Below, in pieces: positions 15,061 to 27,423 of a DNA stretch of 41,177 bases (position 1 is the stretch's first letter; every line of letters starts with the position of its first letter). The stretch covers positions 1 through 41,177 of the forward strand of contig NZ_JAEKKT010000172.1 in assembly GCF_019510245.1 (NCBI RefSeq), read 5' to 3'. The position numbers and the translations under genes were made by a program. The DNA comes from Streptomyces sp. (lineage in GTDB: Bacteria; Actinomycetota; Actinomycetes; Streptomycetales; Streptomycetaceae). A model generated the notes under the pieces. It saw only the letters and a list, made by a program, of their open reading frames with translations. It did no database searches and was not told the origin of the DNA.

Positions 15061-15687
15061 GTGATCGGCCGCCTCCCCCTTGACGAGCAACTTGAGTGCC
15101 TGCGTGAGACGTTGTCCCGGAACGAGGTGTTGACGGAGGTACTGGCGCGCACGGCGACGTTGGGTCTGCCCGGGTGGTACGTGACGGCCGGGTGCCTGTT
15201 CCAGACCGTATGGAACGTGGTCACGGGCAGGCCGCCGACCAGGGGTATCAAGGACTACGACGTCTTCTACTTCGACGCCGGCGATGTGTCCTGGGAGGCG
15301 GAGGACGCTGTGATCAAGACAGGACGGGAGGTCTTCTCCGGTCTGCCCGTAGAGGTCGAGATCCGGAACGAGGCCCGGGTGCACCTCTGGTACGAGGACA
15401 GGTTCGGGGTGGCGTGTCCTCCGTACGAGTCCACCGAGGCGGCGATCGACAGCTTTGCCTCGACCACGTGCTGTCTGGGAGTGCGTGCCGAGGCGGACAA
15501 CAAGTGGCGTGTGTACGCGCCGCATGGGCTGTCGGACGTGTTCAACCTCGTCGTCCGGCCGAACCCGGTGCTCGCGCCGCGGTCCGTCTACGAGGCCAAG
15601 GCGGCGCGGTGGCTCGGACAATGGCCTGAGCTGACCGTCCTGGAATGGCCCTCCACGAGCCCCACGGCTCCCTCGGCCCGGGGTTGA
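15061..15687 (+). CDS. Nucleotidyltransferase-family protein (PF06042-like)
   Basis: A 208-residue protein resembling the bacterial NTP_transf_6 family. Visible are G-C-L-F-Q-T-V-W-N and G-I-K-D-Y-D-V-F-Y-F-D, whose paired Asp residues are the expected metal ligands of a Pol-beta-type nucleotidyltransferase. V-E-V-E-I-R-N-E-A-R-V-H-L-W-Y follows, with the third acidic residue. The family's substrate is unknown. The GTG start has only a weak AGGG. Codon use (TTG, AGG and GAT) is less GC-extreme than that of its neighbours, hinting at acquisition. It converges with the HNH nuclease gene, 20 bases apart. Confidence 0.82.
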   Translation: MIGRLPLDEQLECLRETLSRNEVLTEVLARTATLGLPGWYVTAGCLFQTVWNVVTGRPPTRGIKDYDVFYFDAGDVSWEAEDAVIKTGREVFSGLPVEVEIRNEARVHLWYEDRFGVACPPYESTEAAIDSFASTTCCLGVRAEADNKWRVYAPHGLSDVFNLVVRPNPVLAPRSVYEAKAARWLGQWPELTVLEWPSTSPTAPSARG

Positions 15688-15710
15688 CGCCGACCGCGTC
15701 GGCCGGGTCA
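15684..15710. terminator. Compact hairpin between convergent genes
   Basis: GCCGAC-CGC-GTCGGC (15689-15703), with outer TGAC/GTCA pairs, overlaps both stop codons of the convergent nucleotidyltransferase and HNH genes. It may serve both strands. Confidence 0.4.
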
Positions 15711-16472
15711 GCCGCCGCACTGCGTCAGCATCGTCCGCTTGTCCGCGGCCGTCACCGGAAGGTCGTACTTCAACGACACCTGGGCGAAGCGCACCGCGTA
15801 GGAGCAGCGGATCTGCTTGTCGGGGGGCAGCCAGCTGGCGGGCCCCGAGTCGCTCTTGGCGCCGTTGGCGGGGCCGTCCACGGGAATCAGGTTGAGCGGG
15901 TCGTTGGCGATGTCCTCCCGCTTGTCCTTCGTCCAACGGGCCGCGCCCATCTGCCAGTCGTACGACAGTGGCATGACGTGGTCTATCTGCACCGTCGTGG
16001 CGTGTGACTTGGTCCACTCGATGGTCTTGCCCGTGTACGGATCGTGCAGCGTCATGGAGGCGACGACACAGTCGGATCCGGCCCGGAAACGGACCTTCTC
16101 ACCATCGCGTTTCAGAAGATCGTTTCTCGAGTCGCAGCCGTTGTGAGCAAAGGGTATGCCGCCTGGAGCAGAGTCCATCCAGGCGTAGCCGAACTTGTCC
16201 CTCTCATAGCCCGTCTTGGGCCCGCGTCCCTTCGTCGCCACCTTTTCGATCAGCGACCGCGCCTTCGCCCTGTCGGCGGTGGAGGTGATCGCCCCGAGCC
16301 CCGGTTTCGTGCCGTCCGGATTGTCCAGCGGGTTCACGGCCCGGCCGTCACCGGTGGTCGAGACGGCAGAACCGGTTGATCCACTGCCCTCAGGTGGAGC
16401 AATGTCCTTGCAGCCGGCCACGGCGAAGACCATGACGACGGCCATGACCGCCCCGCCCCTCAGACGCGTCAC
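15708..16472 (-). CDS. Secreted HNH endonuclease-like lipoprotein
   Basis: A 254-residue protein. A signal sequence with lipobox F-A-V-A-G-C (Cys near residue 21) is followed by a tether and a C-terminal HNH/DUF1524-type nuclease domain: V-Q-I-D-H-V-M-P-L (the first conserved His in D-H) and N-D-P-L-N-L-I, with four further Cys that could form disulphides. Such exported nucleases are common in Streptomyces and are thought to degrade extracellular DNA. The GTG at 16472 is chosen for the AGAGGGGG before it and because it begins the signal sequence. Stretches such as the S-R-N-D-L-L-K-R-D segment use AGA, AAC, GAT, CTT and AAA codons, unusual here. Confidence 0.85.
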   Translation of the reverse strand: MTRLRGGAVMAVVMVFAVAGCKDIAPPEGSGSTGSAVSTTGDGRAVNPLDNPDGTKPGLGAITSTADRAKARSLIEKVATKGRGPKTGYERDKFGYAWMDSAPGGIPFAHNGCDSRNDLLKRDGEKVRFRAGSDCVVASMTLHDPYTGKTIEWTKSHATTVQIDHVMPLSYDWQMGAARWTKDKREDIANDPLNLIPVDGPANGAKSDSGPASWLPPDKQIRCSYAVRFAQVSLKYDLPVTAADKRTMLTQCGG

Positions 16473-16718
16473 GTGCGCCCCCTCTTCCGTACCCCGGTCC
16501 GCCTCCGCACGGGCGGATCTCCGCTGGTCCCACGGCAACTGCCGCACGGTTCATCCCAGACGGGGCGTAAACGACGCATACCCGCGACTCGTCCTTGCCG
16601 GCAGCCGGTCGGCGGCCGGGACGAAGCTCGGGCCGTACGTCTTCGCGCCCGCTCGCCCCCGCCGCCAACGAATGCCCCCGATGGCGCGCCTGACACCTTG
16701 TCGTGCGCGCACGCCCCG

Positions 16719-20264
<3,546 letters not shown>

Positions 20265-20418
20265 TGAGGGCGGCTTTCGTCGGGGGGTGGGCAACACGAA
20301 GTACCCGGCGCGGGCTGCGACCGGGGGGTCTCCAGCGTACGACTACGCGGGCGCGGGTGCCGGGGCTGTGGATAACCTCCGTCGCCCGGTGAGGCGCCCG
20401 TGCGCTCCGGTGACCGTC

Positions 20419-20439
20419 CCAGGGGGCTCCGCCCCCTGG
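20419..20439. terminator. Streptomyces-type GC hairpin
   Basis: CCAGGGGGC-TCC-GCCCCCTGG: a perfect 9-bp stem with a three-base loop. The motif 'gggggctccgcccccTgga' is a very common intergenic hairpin in Streptomyces. Here it may back up the ABC-operon terminator. Confidence 0.55.
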
Positions 20440-20511
20440 ACCCCCGAAGCCTATGCCCACCCACCACCCGGCTCGGTGACCCGAAAAACCGGACTCGAAG
20501 GACAAAGACGT

Positions 20512-20552
20512 GCCCGGCGCCGGAGAGTCCCCCAAGACTCCCGGCGCCGGGC
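20512..20552 (-). terminator. Very strong terminator after the ABC exporter operon
   Basis: GCCCGGCGCCGG (20512-20523) pairs with CCGGCGCCGGGC (20541-20552). Inside, GAGTC (20525-20529) pairs with GACTC (20536-20540) around CCCCAA, leaving one bulged A. The stem totals 17 bp and lies about 45 bases past the permease stop. Confidence 0.75.
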
Positions 20553-20598
20553 GTTCCCCCGCAACCCCCGTATGCGGTGGTCTGTCGGGCGGTCGCGG

Positions 20599-23178
20599 TC
20601 AGTCCGTCGCGATCGCGTTGAGGACGTTCATGCGGCCCGCGCGGAACGCCGGGATCAGGGCGGCGAACAGGCCCACGAAGGCCGAGCCGATGAAGACCCC
20701 GATGATCGTCGGCCAGGGGATCTCCAGGACCTTGAGGCCCTGGAGGGCGAGCAGCTTCTGGGCCGTGGCGCCCCAGCCCATGCCCAGGCCGAGGCCCAGC
20801 AGGGCGCCGAAGAGGGCGATCACCACGGACTCCATGCGGATCATGCGGCGCAGCTGGCGGCGGGAGAGGCCGATGGCCCGCATGAGGCCGATCTCGCGGG
20901 TGCGTTCGACGACCGACAGGGCCAGGGTGTTCACGACACCGAGGACCGCGACGATGATCGCGAGGGCGAGCAGGCCGTAGATCAGGTTCAGCAGCTGGCC
21001 GATCTGGTCCTTGAGCGCCTTCTTGTAGTCGGTCTGGTCGCGCACGGTGTACTGCGGGTAGTCGTGCAGCGCGGTCTTGAGCGACGTGTACGCGGCGTCC
21101 TGCTGCCCGTCCTTGGCGGTGGCGAAGACCAGCTCGTCGAGGGGCATCTTGGCCGCCGGCACGTACTTGGCGAGCGTGGTGATGTTCGTGTACTTGGAGC
21201 CGGCGTCGATCAGGCCGTCGCTGCTGGTGATCGCCCGGACCGTCAGGTGGGCCGTGCGGCCGTCCTTGAACTTCACGGCGATCTTCGAGCCGAGGTGGAT
21301 GTCGTGTGCCTTGGCGAACTTGTCGTGCACGGACATCGAGTCGGGCCGGTAGGCGTCCTTGAGGTCGCCGGCGACGGTCTTGGTGCGCAGGTCGGTCGCG
21401 TACGTCGGGTCGGCCGCCGTGATGTCGGTGTCCTTGAGCGTCTTGCCGTCGGGCGTGGTGTAGTCGGCCGTGGTGGTGCGGTACTCGGTGACCCTCGCGA
21501 GTCCCGGTACGTCCTTGACGGCCTTGACCGCCTGCGGGGTGATCCGCTGACCGCTGTCGGACTGGATGATGAAGTCCGTGCCGACGGTCTTGTCGAGCTG
21601 GTCGGAGGCCGAGGCGACCATGGAGGAGCCGACCACCGAGAGGCAGGCGACCAGCGCCAGTCCGATCATCAGGGCGGCGCCGGTGGCGCCGGTGCGGCGC
21701 GGGTTGCGCAGCGCGTTCCGCTCGGCCATGCGGCCGACCGGGCCGAACATCCGCAGCAGGACGGCGCCCAGGACCCGTACGACACCGCCCGCGAGCAGCG
21801 GACCGATGACGACGAAGCCGATGAGGGAGAGGACGATGCCGAGGCCGAGCCAGGCCGAGCCTTGCTTGGCCTGGTCGGTGGCCGAGGCCAGGTAGAGGCC
21901 GTAGCCGCCGGCGCCGGTCAGCACGAGGCCGACCAGGGCGCGTATGCGGCCCGCCCGGGCGTCTGCGGGGGCGCCCGCGTCGCGCAGCGCGGCCATCGGG
22001 GAGACCTTGCCGGCGCGGCGCGCGGGGAGGTAGGCGGCGAGGACGGTGACGACGACGCCGAGGATCAGGCCGAGCACCGGGGTCGTCCAGGCGACCGTGA
22101 GGTCACTGGTCGACAGGTGCATGCCCATGGAGCCCATGAGCTTCATCAGGCCGACGGCGATGCCGACGCCCGCGCCGACGCCCAGGACCGAGCCGACCAC
22201 GCCGAGCAGCAGGGCCTCGACGAGCACGGACCGGTTGACCTGGCGGCGGCCGGCGCCGATGGCCCGCATCAGGCCGATCTCGCGGGTGCGCTGGGCGACC
22301 AGCATCGAGAAGGTGTTGATGATCAGGAAGATGCCGACCAGGAAGGCGATCCCGGCGAAGCCGAGCATCGCGTACTTCATGACGTCCAGGAAGCTCTCGA
22401 CGTCCTTCTGGTTGGCGTCGGCGGTCTCCTTGGCGGTCTGCACCTTGTAGGCGGTGCCGAGTGCGCCGACGACGTTCTTCTTCAGCTGCGCGTCCGTCAC
22501 ACCCGGGGCGGCCGTCACGTTGATGTTCGTGAAGACGCCGGTCTGCCCGACGAGGGTCCGCTGGGCGGTCTCCGTGTCCAGGTAGAAGATCGCGGCACCG
22601 GGGTTGGTGACGGTGAAGTCGGCGATGCCGGAGATCTTCGCGGTGTGCGTGCCGACCGCGCTGATCACGCCGATCTCGTCACCCATCTTCAGGTGGTGCT
22701 TGTCGGCGGTGTCGGCGTCGACCATGACCTGGCCGGAGTTCTTCGGCGCCGTACCGGAGGTGATCTTCATGGTGCGGGCGTCGTTGCCGTTCCAGCTGCC
22801 GACGATGGTCGGCGCGCCGCTGGACGGCGACAGGCTGTCCTTCTTGGCGTCCACGACGGTCACGGACGTCGAGAAGACCGTGCCCTCCGCCGCCTTGACG
22901 CCGTTCGCCGCGCGGACCCTGCCGACCACCGCGGCCGGCAGGACCGGCGGCCTGCCGTTGTCGGAGGTGGTCTGCCCGGTGTCGGAGGCGCCCTTGGCGC
23001 TGACCGTCACATCGGACGAGGTCGCCGCGAACAGCTTGTCGAACGTCGTGTTCATGGTGTCGGTGAACACCAGCGTGCCGCACACGAACGCCACCGACAG
23101 CAGGACGGCGACCGCCGACAGGGCCATGCGCCCCTTGTGCGCGAAGAAGTTGCGCATCGAGGTCTTCAGGACGGTCAT
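20599..23178 (-). CDS. ABC transporter permease, FtsX/MacB type
   Basis: An 859-residue membrane protein with two FtsX-type halves. Each half has a long extracellular (MacB-PCD-like) loop followed by three membrane helices, plus an extra pair of helices between them, as in actinobacterial exporters of this class. The conserved cytoplasmic turn R-T-R-E-I-G-L-M-R-A-I-G occurs twice (near residues 291 and 763), marking an internal duplication. Such transporters drive export or mechanical signalling of lipoproteins, peptides or antibiotics; the cargo is unknown. The ATG overlaps the stop of the ATPase gene (ATGA), so the two subunits are made together. Confidence 0.93.
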   Translation of the reverse strand: MTVLKTSMRNFFAHKGRMALSAVAVLLSVAFVCGTLVFTDTMNTTFDKLFAATSSDVTVSAKGASDTGQTTSDNGRPPVLPAAVVGRVRAANGVKAAEGTVFSTSVTVVDAKKDSLSPSSGAPTIVGSWNGNDARTMKITSGTAPKNSGQVMVDADTADKHHLKMGDEIGVISAVGTHTAKISGIADFTVTNPGAAIFYLDTETAQRTLVGQTGVFTNINVTAAPGVTDAQLKKNVVGALGTAYKVQTAKETADANQKDVESFLDVMKYAMLGFAGIAFLVGIFLIINTFSMLVAQRTREIGLMRAIGAGRRQVNRSVLVEALLLGVVGSVLGVGAGVGIAVGLMKLMGSMGMHLSTSDLTVAWTTPVLGLILGVVVTVLAAYLPARRAGKVSPMAALRDAGAPADARAGRIRALVGLVLTGAGGYGLYLASATDQAKQGSAWLGLGIVLSLIGFVVIGPLLAGGVVRVLGAVLLRMFGPVGRMAERNALRNPRRTGATGAALMIGLALVACLSVVGSSMVASASDQLDKTVGTDFIIQSDSGQRITPQAVKAVKDVPGLARVTEYRTTTADYTTPDGKTLKDTDITAADPTYATDLRTKTVAGDLKDAYRPDSMSVHDKFAKAHDIHLGSKIAVKFKDGRTAHLTVRAITSSDGLIDAGSKYTNITTLAKYVPAAKMPLDELVFATAKDGQQDAAYTSLKTALHDYPQYTVRDQTDYKKALKDQIGQLLNLIYGLLALAIIVAVLGVVNTLALSVVERTREIGLMRAIGLSRRQLRRMIRMESVVIALFGALLGLGLGMGWGATAQKLLALQGLKVLEIPWPTIIGVFIGSAFVGLFAALIPAFRAGRMNVLNAIATD

Positions 23179-23963
23179 GACGTACGCCCCCGCGCGTCGA
23201 AGTCCTTCATGCGGTCCAGGACGGTCTCCGCGGTCGGCTTGAACATCTCGTCGACGATCCGGCCGTCGGCGAGGTAGAGCACGCGGTCCGCGTAGGAGGC
23301 GGCGACCGGGTCGTGCGTGACCATCACGATCGTCTGGCCCAGGTCGTCGACGGAGCTGCGCAGGAAGCCGAGGACCTCCGCGCCCGCGCGGGAGTCGAGG
23401 TTTCCGGTCGGCTCGTCACCGAAGATGATCTCGGGGCGGGCGGCGAGGGCGCGCGCCACGGCCACGCGCTGCTGCTGGCCTCCCGAGAGCTGGGTGGGGC
23501 GGTGCTTGAGCCGGTCCGCGAGCCCCACGGTGTCGACCACGCGCCGCAGCCACTCCTTGTCGGGCCTGCGGCCGGCGATGTCCATGGGGAGCGTGATGTT
23601 CTCCAGCGCGTTGAGCGTCGGCAGCAGGTTGAACGCCTGGAAGATGAACCCGATCCGGTCCCGGCGCAGCTGGGTGAGCTTCTTGTCCTTCAGGCCGGTG
23701 ATCTCGGTCTCGTCGAGGTAGATCTGACCGCTGGTCACGGTGTCGAGTCCGGCGAGGCAGTGCATCAGGGTGGACTTCCCGGAGCCCGAGGGGCCCATGA
23801 TCGCGGTGAACTGCCCCCGCATGATGTCCACGTCGACGTGGTCCAGAGCGACGACCCGGGTCTCCCCGGCCCCGTACGCCTTGACGACCTGCCGCGCCCG
23901 CGCGGCAACGGCCGTACGCCCTCCAGTACCCCCGTGCCTGGGAATGGTCACAGCCGATGTCAC
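23175..23963 (-). CDS. ABC transporter ATP-binding protein, MacB/LolD type
   Basis: A 262-residue ATPase with Walker A G-P-S-G-S-G-K-S-T, the Q-loop F-I-F-Q-A-F-N-L-L, signature L-S-G-G-Q-Q-Q-R-V-A-V-A-R-A-L, Walker B I-I-F-G-D-E-P-T-G-N-L-D and the switch His in M-V-T-H-D. The F-N-L-L-P-T and P-T-G-N-L-D sequences are typical of the MacB/LolD subfamily. The GTG at 23963 has AGGAG eight bases upstream. It powers the coupled permease. No two-component system or regulator gene adjoins it. Confidence 0.95.
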   Translation of the reverse strand: MTSAVTIPRHGGTGGRTAVAARARQVVKAYGAGETRVVALDHVDVDIMRGQFTAIMGPSGSGKSTLMHCLAGLDTVTSGQIYLDETEITGLKDKKLTQLRRDRIGFIFQAFNLLPTLNALENITLPMDIAGRRPDKEWLRRVVDTVGLADRLKHRPTQLSGGQQQRVAVARALAARPEIIFGDEPTGNLDSRAGAEVLGFLRSSVDDLGQTIVMVTHDPVAASYADRVLYLADGRIVDEMFKPTAETVLDRMKDFDARGRTS

Positions 23964-24441
23964 GGTATGTCTCCTAAGTCGGTCAGCCAATGGGCAGCGT
24001 GGTGCCGCGCCTTGCTGTGCAGCGTTTCGGTACGACGATGAGTCTCGCGGTCGGCGGGGGCGCTCCGCGCTGGTGCGAAGCCCCCTCTTGCCCGGGGGAA
24101 AACCCCACCCCCGCCGGTTCGGTCAACCGCCCCCCGGCGGCGTAAAGCCAGGTTAAGGACGGACGGGGTGCCCTCTCGTCCTCCGGCGGTACGAACCCTC
24201 CCCGAGCCCTGGTACGGAGAAGCCCCTAGGGGAAGTCCACCGCCGGGTGGAGTCCTTCTCGGGGTCGGTCTCCACCCACCGGCCCGGAAAGCGTCCACCC
24301 TCTCGCCGCGTGAGGGTCAAGCGGAGGCGCTCTCCCGCGCGTTCCCACCAGGTGGACGCGGACTCCCACCGCGCCGGGGCGGATGGGAAGCTGTTGCGCG
24401 CGACATAGATACATGGTGGCGGCACGGGGAGGGGATCCGGC
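23964..24441. other. Divergent intergenic region between ABC exporter and MFS pump
   Basis: 478 bases that must hold two divergent promoters. I see no gene. A short perfect palindrome CCCCTAGGGG (24223-24232) lies mid-region, and TTGACC on the minus strand (near 24122) has no convincing -10 at proper distance. GGGGAGGGGA is the ribosome site of the MFS gene. No regulator gene flanks the region, so control is by a distant factor. Confidence 0.5.
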
Positions 24442-25935
24442 GTGGAGAACACGAAGCCCGCGATACGCGCGGCGGGGCGCGAGGCCGGGACGGGCCGGCG
24501 GGGAGCCGTGGTGGCCGCCCTGATGCTCGCCATGGCACTGGCGGCGCTCGACTCCACCGTCGTCTCCACCGCCGTACCCCAGATCGTCGGCGACCTCGGC
24601 GGCTTCTCGGTCTTCTCCTGGCTCTTCTCCGGCTACCTGCTCGCCGTCACCGTGACGCTGCCGGTGTACGGCAAGCTCTCCGACACCTTCGGCCGCAAGC
24701 CGGTGCTGGTCGCGGGCGCCGCGGTCTTCCTGCTGGGGTCACTGCTGTGCGCGGCCGCCTGGAACATGGCCGCGCTGATCGCCTTCCGGATCGTGCAGGG
24801 CCTCGGCGGCGGAGCACTCCAGGGCACCGTGCAGACCCTCGCGGCCGACCTCTACCCGCTCGAGGACCGCCCGAAGATCCAGTCGAAGCTGTCCACGGTG
24901 TGGGCGGTGTCGGCGGTCGCGGGGCCGGGCCTCGGCGGGGTGCTGGCCGCCTACGCGGACTGGCGGTGGATCTTCCTGATCAACCTGCCGATCGGCGCGG
25001 CGGCGCTCTGGCTGATAGCGCGTCACCTTCACGAGCCCGAGCGCGCGCCGCGCACGCCCCCGCGGGTGGACTGGGCCGGCGCGCTCGCGGTCTTCGCGTG
25101 CGGAGGCGTGCTGCTGACGGCGCTCGTACAGGGCGGGGTGGCGTGGGCGTGGTGGTCCGCGCCGTCGTGCGCGCTGTTCACCACCGGGCTCGCGCTGGTG
25201 GGGCTCGTGGTGTGGATCGAGCGCCGGGCGGCCGAGCCGATCATCCCGGGATGGGTGTGGCGGCGCCGCACGATCGCGGCCGTCAACCTCGCGCTCGGCG
25301 CGCTGGGCCTGCTGATGGTGGCGCCGACGGTCTTCCTGCCGACGTACGCGCAGTCGGTGCTCGGGCTCGCGCCGGTGGCCGCCGGGTTCGTGCTGTCGGT
25401 GTGGACGCTGAGCTGGCCGATCTCGGCCGCCCTCAGCCAGCACGTGTACCGGCGGATCGGCTTCCGCGACACCGCGCTGCTCGGCATCGGCGCGGCCGCA
25501 CTGATCCTGTTCGCGTTCCCGTTCCTGCCCTACCCGGGCTCGGCCTGGCAGCCGACGCTGCTCATGCTCCTGCTCGGCGCCGCGCTGGGCCTGTTCCAGC
25601 TGCCCCTGATCGTGGGCGTGCAGTCGACGGTGGGCTGGGAGGAGCGGGGCACGACGACCGCGTCGGTGCTGTTCTGCCGGCAGACCGGCCAGACGATCGG
25701 GGCGTCGGTGTTCGGCGCGGTCGCCAACGGGGTGCTGGCCGCCCGGCTGGGCGGCGCGGGCGACCTCGACTCCGTCACCCGCGCGCTGGACGACGGAACG
25801 GCCCCCGAGTCCACCCGGCACGCCATCGCGGACGCGGTCCACGCGGTGTACTTCGGGGCGGCGTGCGCGGCCGCCCTGGCGTTCCTGGTGCTCCTGTCGA
25901 CGGCACCGCGACGCTTCCCGGTCCTCAGGGAGTGA
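24442..25935 (+). CDS. MFS drug efflux transporter, DHA2 (EmrB/QacA) family
   Basis: A 497-residue proton-driven exporter with about 14 membrane helices. Family motifs are clear: D1 in the first helix (A-L-D-S-T-V-V-S-T-A-V-P-Q-I), motif A in the 2-3 loop (G-K-L-S-D-T-F-G-R-K), and motif C in helix 5 (A-V-A-G-P-G-L-G-G-V-L), which marks drug/H+ antiporters. The GTG start has GGGGAGGGGA six bases ahead. It stands alone between divergent and convergent neighbours, with no TetR or MarR gene adjoining, so its substrate and regulation are unknown. Confidence 0.92.
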   Translation: MENTKPAIRAAGREAGTGRRGAVVAALMLAMALAALDSTVVSTAVPQIVGDLGGFSVFSWLFSGYLLAVTVTLPVYGKLSDTFGRKPVLVAGAAVFLLGSLLCAAAWNMAALIAFRIVQGLGGGALQGTVQTLAADLYPLEDRPKIQSKLSTVWAVSAVAGPGLGGVLAAYADWRWIFLINLPIGAAALWLIARHLHEPERAPRTPPRVDWAGALAVFACGGVLLTALVQGGVAWAWWSAPSCALFTTGLALVGLVVWIERRAAEPIIPGWVWRRRTIAAVNLALGALGLLMVAPTVFLPTYAQSVLGLAPVAAGFVLSVWTLSWPISAALSQHVYRRIGFRDTALLGIGAAALILFAFPFLPYPGSAWQPTLLMLLLGAALGLFQLPLIVGVQSTVGWEERGTTTASVLFCRQTGQTIGASVFGAVANGVLAARLGGAGDLDSVTRALDDGTAPESTRHAIADAVHAVYFGAACAAALAFLVLLSTAPRRFPVLRE

Positions 25936-25941
25936 CTCCCG

Positions 25942-25976
25942 GGCCACCCGGCCCGCCCAGGCCACCCGGCCCGCCC
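25942..25976. repeat. 17-bp tandem repeat between convergent genes
   Basis: GGCCACCCGGCCCGCCC occurs twice (25942-25958, 25960-25976), one base apart, seven bases past the MFS stop. No protein use is likely, although a plus-strand frame would read Pro/Gly-rich. Confidence 0.75.
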
Positions 25977-26106
25977 GGGTCGCCGCTTCGGCGCAGGCAC
26001 GCACAGGCACCGCGGACGCCGACGCGCGCACAGGGCTCGTCGTGCGGGTGAAGCCGCTGCCGACGCGGTCGCGGCATGCAGCAGGGGGAAACGGGGCGGC
26101 GAGCCG

Positions 26107-26994
26107 CTACTCCGCCGCCGCGCGCCCCGTCAGGGTCATGAGGCTGTCCCGCATGTGGTCCATGTGCGCCTGCACGTCGTCCCAGGTCTCGCCGTGCTCG
26201 CGCAGCACCCGCTCGGTCTCCCGCGCGATGCGCTCCTCGCGGGCCTTGGCGTCCGCGAGGATCTCGCGGGCACGCTCTTCCGCCTCCTCCTCGGACCGGC
26301 GCGCCGACTCCCCGGCCTCCTCCAGGGCCTGCTCCGCCTCCGCCAGGGCCGCCTCGGCCTGCGCGATGCGTTCGGCGTTGTGCGCGTCGACCGCGGCGGC
26401 GCGCGCGGCCTCCTCGCGCTCCTCCTCGGCCCACCGTTCGGCGTGCTCCTTGGCCTGGTCGGCGAGCATCCCGGTGGTGCGCTGCCGCATCTCGCGCAGG
26501 GCGGAGAGGGCCTCGCCCCGCTGCTCCTTGACCTCGAGGCGGGCGCCGATGCGGATGTCGTCCGCCTCGGCGTTCGCGGCGAGGAGCAGCTGGCGGGCGC
26601 GTTCCTCGGTGTCCGCGCGGAGCGCGTCGGCCTGCTCCCGCACCGCGCTGCACTCGCTGTCGGCGCGCGCCGCGGCCTCCGCGACGCCCTCCGTCAGCTC
26701 GCGCAGGGCGCTCTCGCGCAGGGTCTTCGCCTCCTCCACCACGAGCCGGAAGATCCGGTGCGCGCGGTCCCCGAGCGCCTCGTACGTCTGCGGAGGGAGC
26801 TGCTCGACCACGGCGCGCAGCTGCTCGGCCTCCGCCTCCATCTCCTTGGCGAGCACGGTGAGCCGCGCGGCACGCTCCCACGCCGCGTCCCGGTCCTCAC
26901 AGAGCTCCACCAGGAACATGTCGACCTGGTCGGGGCGGTAGCCACGCCCCCGGACGGTCACGAACTCGTACGGCGGCATCGATGCGCTGCTCAC
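26107..26994 (-). CDS. DivIVA-like coiled-coil protein ('cellulose-binding protein' of Streptomyces)
   Basis: A 295-residue protein. The N-terminus (F-V-T-V-R-G-R-G-Y-R-P-D-Q-V-D-M-F-L) is the DivIVA-type membrane-targeting and dimerisation segment. The rest is almost unbroken Ala/Glu/Arg-rich coiled coil (about 30-285). Streptomyces annotations often call this family cellulose-binding protein, but the sequence looks like a polar-growth or cytoskeletal scaffold related to DivIVA/Scy/FilP. The GTG at 26994 has GAGAGGGG at good spacing. An AT-richer stretch (27000-27075) upstream is probably its promoter. It converges with the MFS gene. Confidence 0.83.
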   Translation of the reverse strand: MSSASMPPYEFVTVRGRGYRPDQVDMFLVELCEDRDAAWERAARLTVLAKEMEAEAEQLRAVVEQLPPQTYEALGDRAHRIFRLVVEEAKTLRESALRELTEGVAEAAARADSECSAVREQADALRADTEERARQLLLAANAEADDIRIGARLEVKEQRGEALSALREMRQRTTGMLADQAKEHAERWAEEEREEAARAAAVDAHNAERIAQAEAALAEAEQALEEAGESARRSEEEAEERAREILADAKAREERIARETERVLREHGETWDDVQAHMDHMRDSLMTLTGRAAAE

Positions 26995-27423
26995 CTGGAA
27001 CCCCTCTCCGCCGGACCCGCACGAAATGTGATTTCGCGGATATCTTGATGGATCGGACGTAAGTGTTCATAACGCGACACTCCGCATGCCGCGCTGGAAA
27101 CACCGCACGCTGTACCGGGAAGAGGGAAGCGCATCAGGGGGCGTGAGAGCTCAGCCGCGCGCCCTTCGGCAGCGGGTCAGCACGGTGTCGGCACGGTCGC
27201 ACCCCGGCGTTCCGCGGAGGGACACGCCAGTTCGGCAGGCGGGTCGGCGACCGGTGCCGAGGCCGACGGGGAGGGCAGGCAGCCCGTTTCCGCAAGTGCC
27301 GCCCGACGTGCCCGCGCGGGGCGGGCGACGCGCACGCGCGCGGGGCGGTTGCGGAGCAACGGGTACGGGGGCCGGTCGGGTCATCGACCCGACCGGCCCC
27401 CGTACGGCCCTCCTGTCACCGCG
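26995..27423. other. Intergenic region before the toxin/immunity-like cluster
   Basis: 429 bases without a credible gene. The left part (about 27000-27075) is AT-richer and carries the leader of the coiled-coil gene. The middle is featureless GC-rich sequence with rare-codon, Arg/Pro-rich frames on both strands. The right end holds the terminator of the cluster's first gene. Confidence 0.6.
27363..27405 (-). terminator. Perfect 20-bp stem terminator
   Basis: GTACGGGGGCCGGTCGGGTC (27363-27382) is exactly complementary to 27386-27405 around an ATC loop. It lies 19 bases past the stop of the deaminase/SUKH-4 gene and insulates the cluster on its left side. Confidence 0.8.

Larger units (their letters stand above)
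20265..20598. other. Intergenic region between the ABC permease end and mfd
   Basis: 334 bases without a gene. They hold two strong hairpins (listed separately) that can end the ABC operon transcript, and, nearer mfd, the presumed mfd promoter. I could not pick out convincing -35/-10 hexamers; TACGCT lies near the right place without a matching -35. Confidence 0.6.

Noticed and set aside
20599..23963. Antibiotic-sensing ABC/two-component module
   Set aside because: The exporter lacks an adjacent kinase/regulator pair, so no such module can be claimed.
27086..27420. Possible small genes in the gap before the toxin/immunity-like cluster
   Set aside because: Frames on both strands are Arg/Pro-rich, lack ribosome sites and overlap the terminator.
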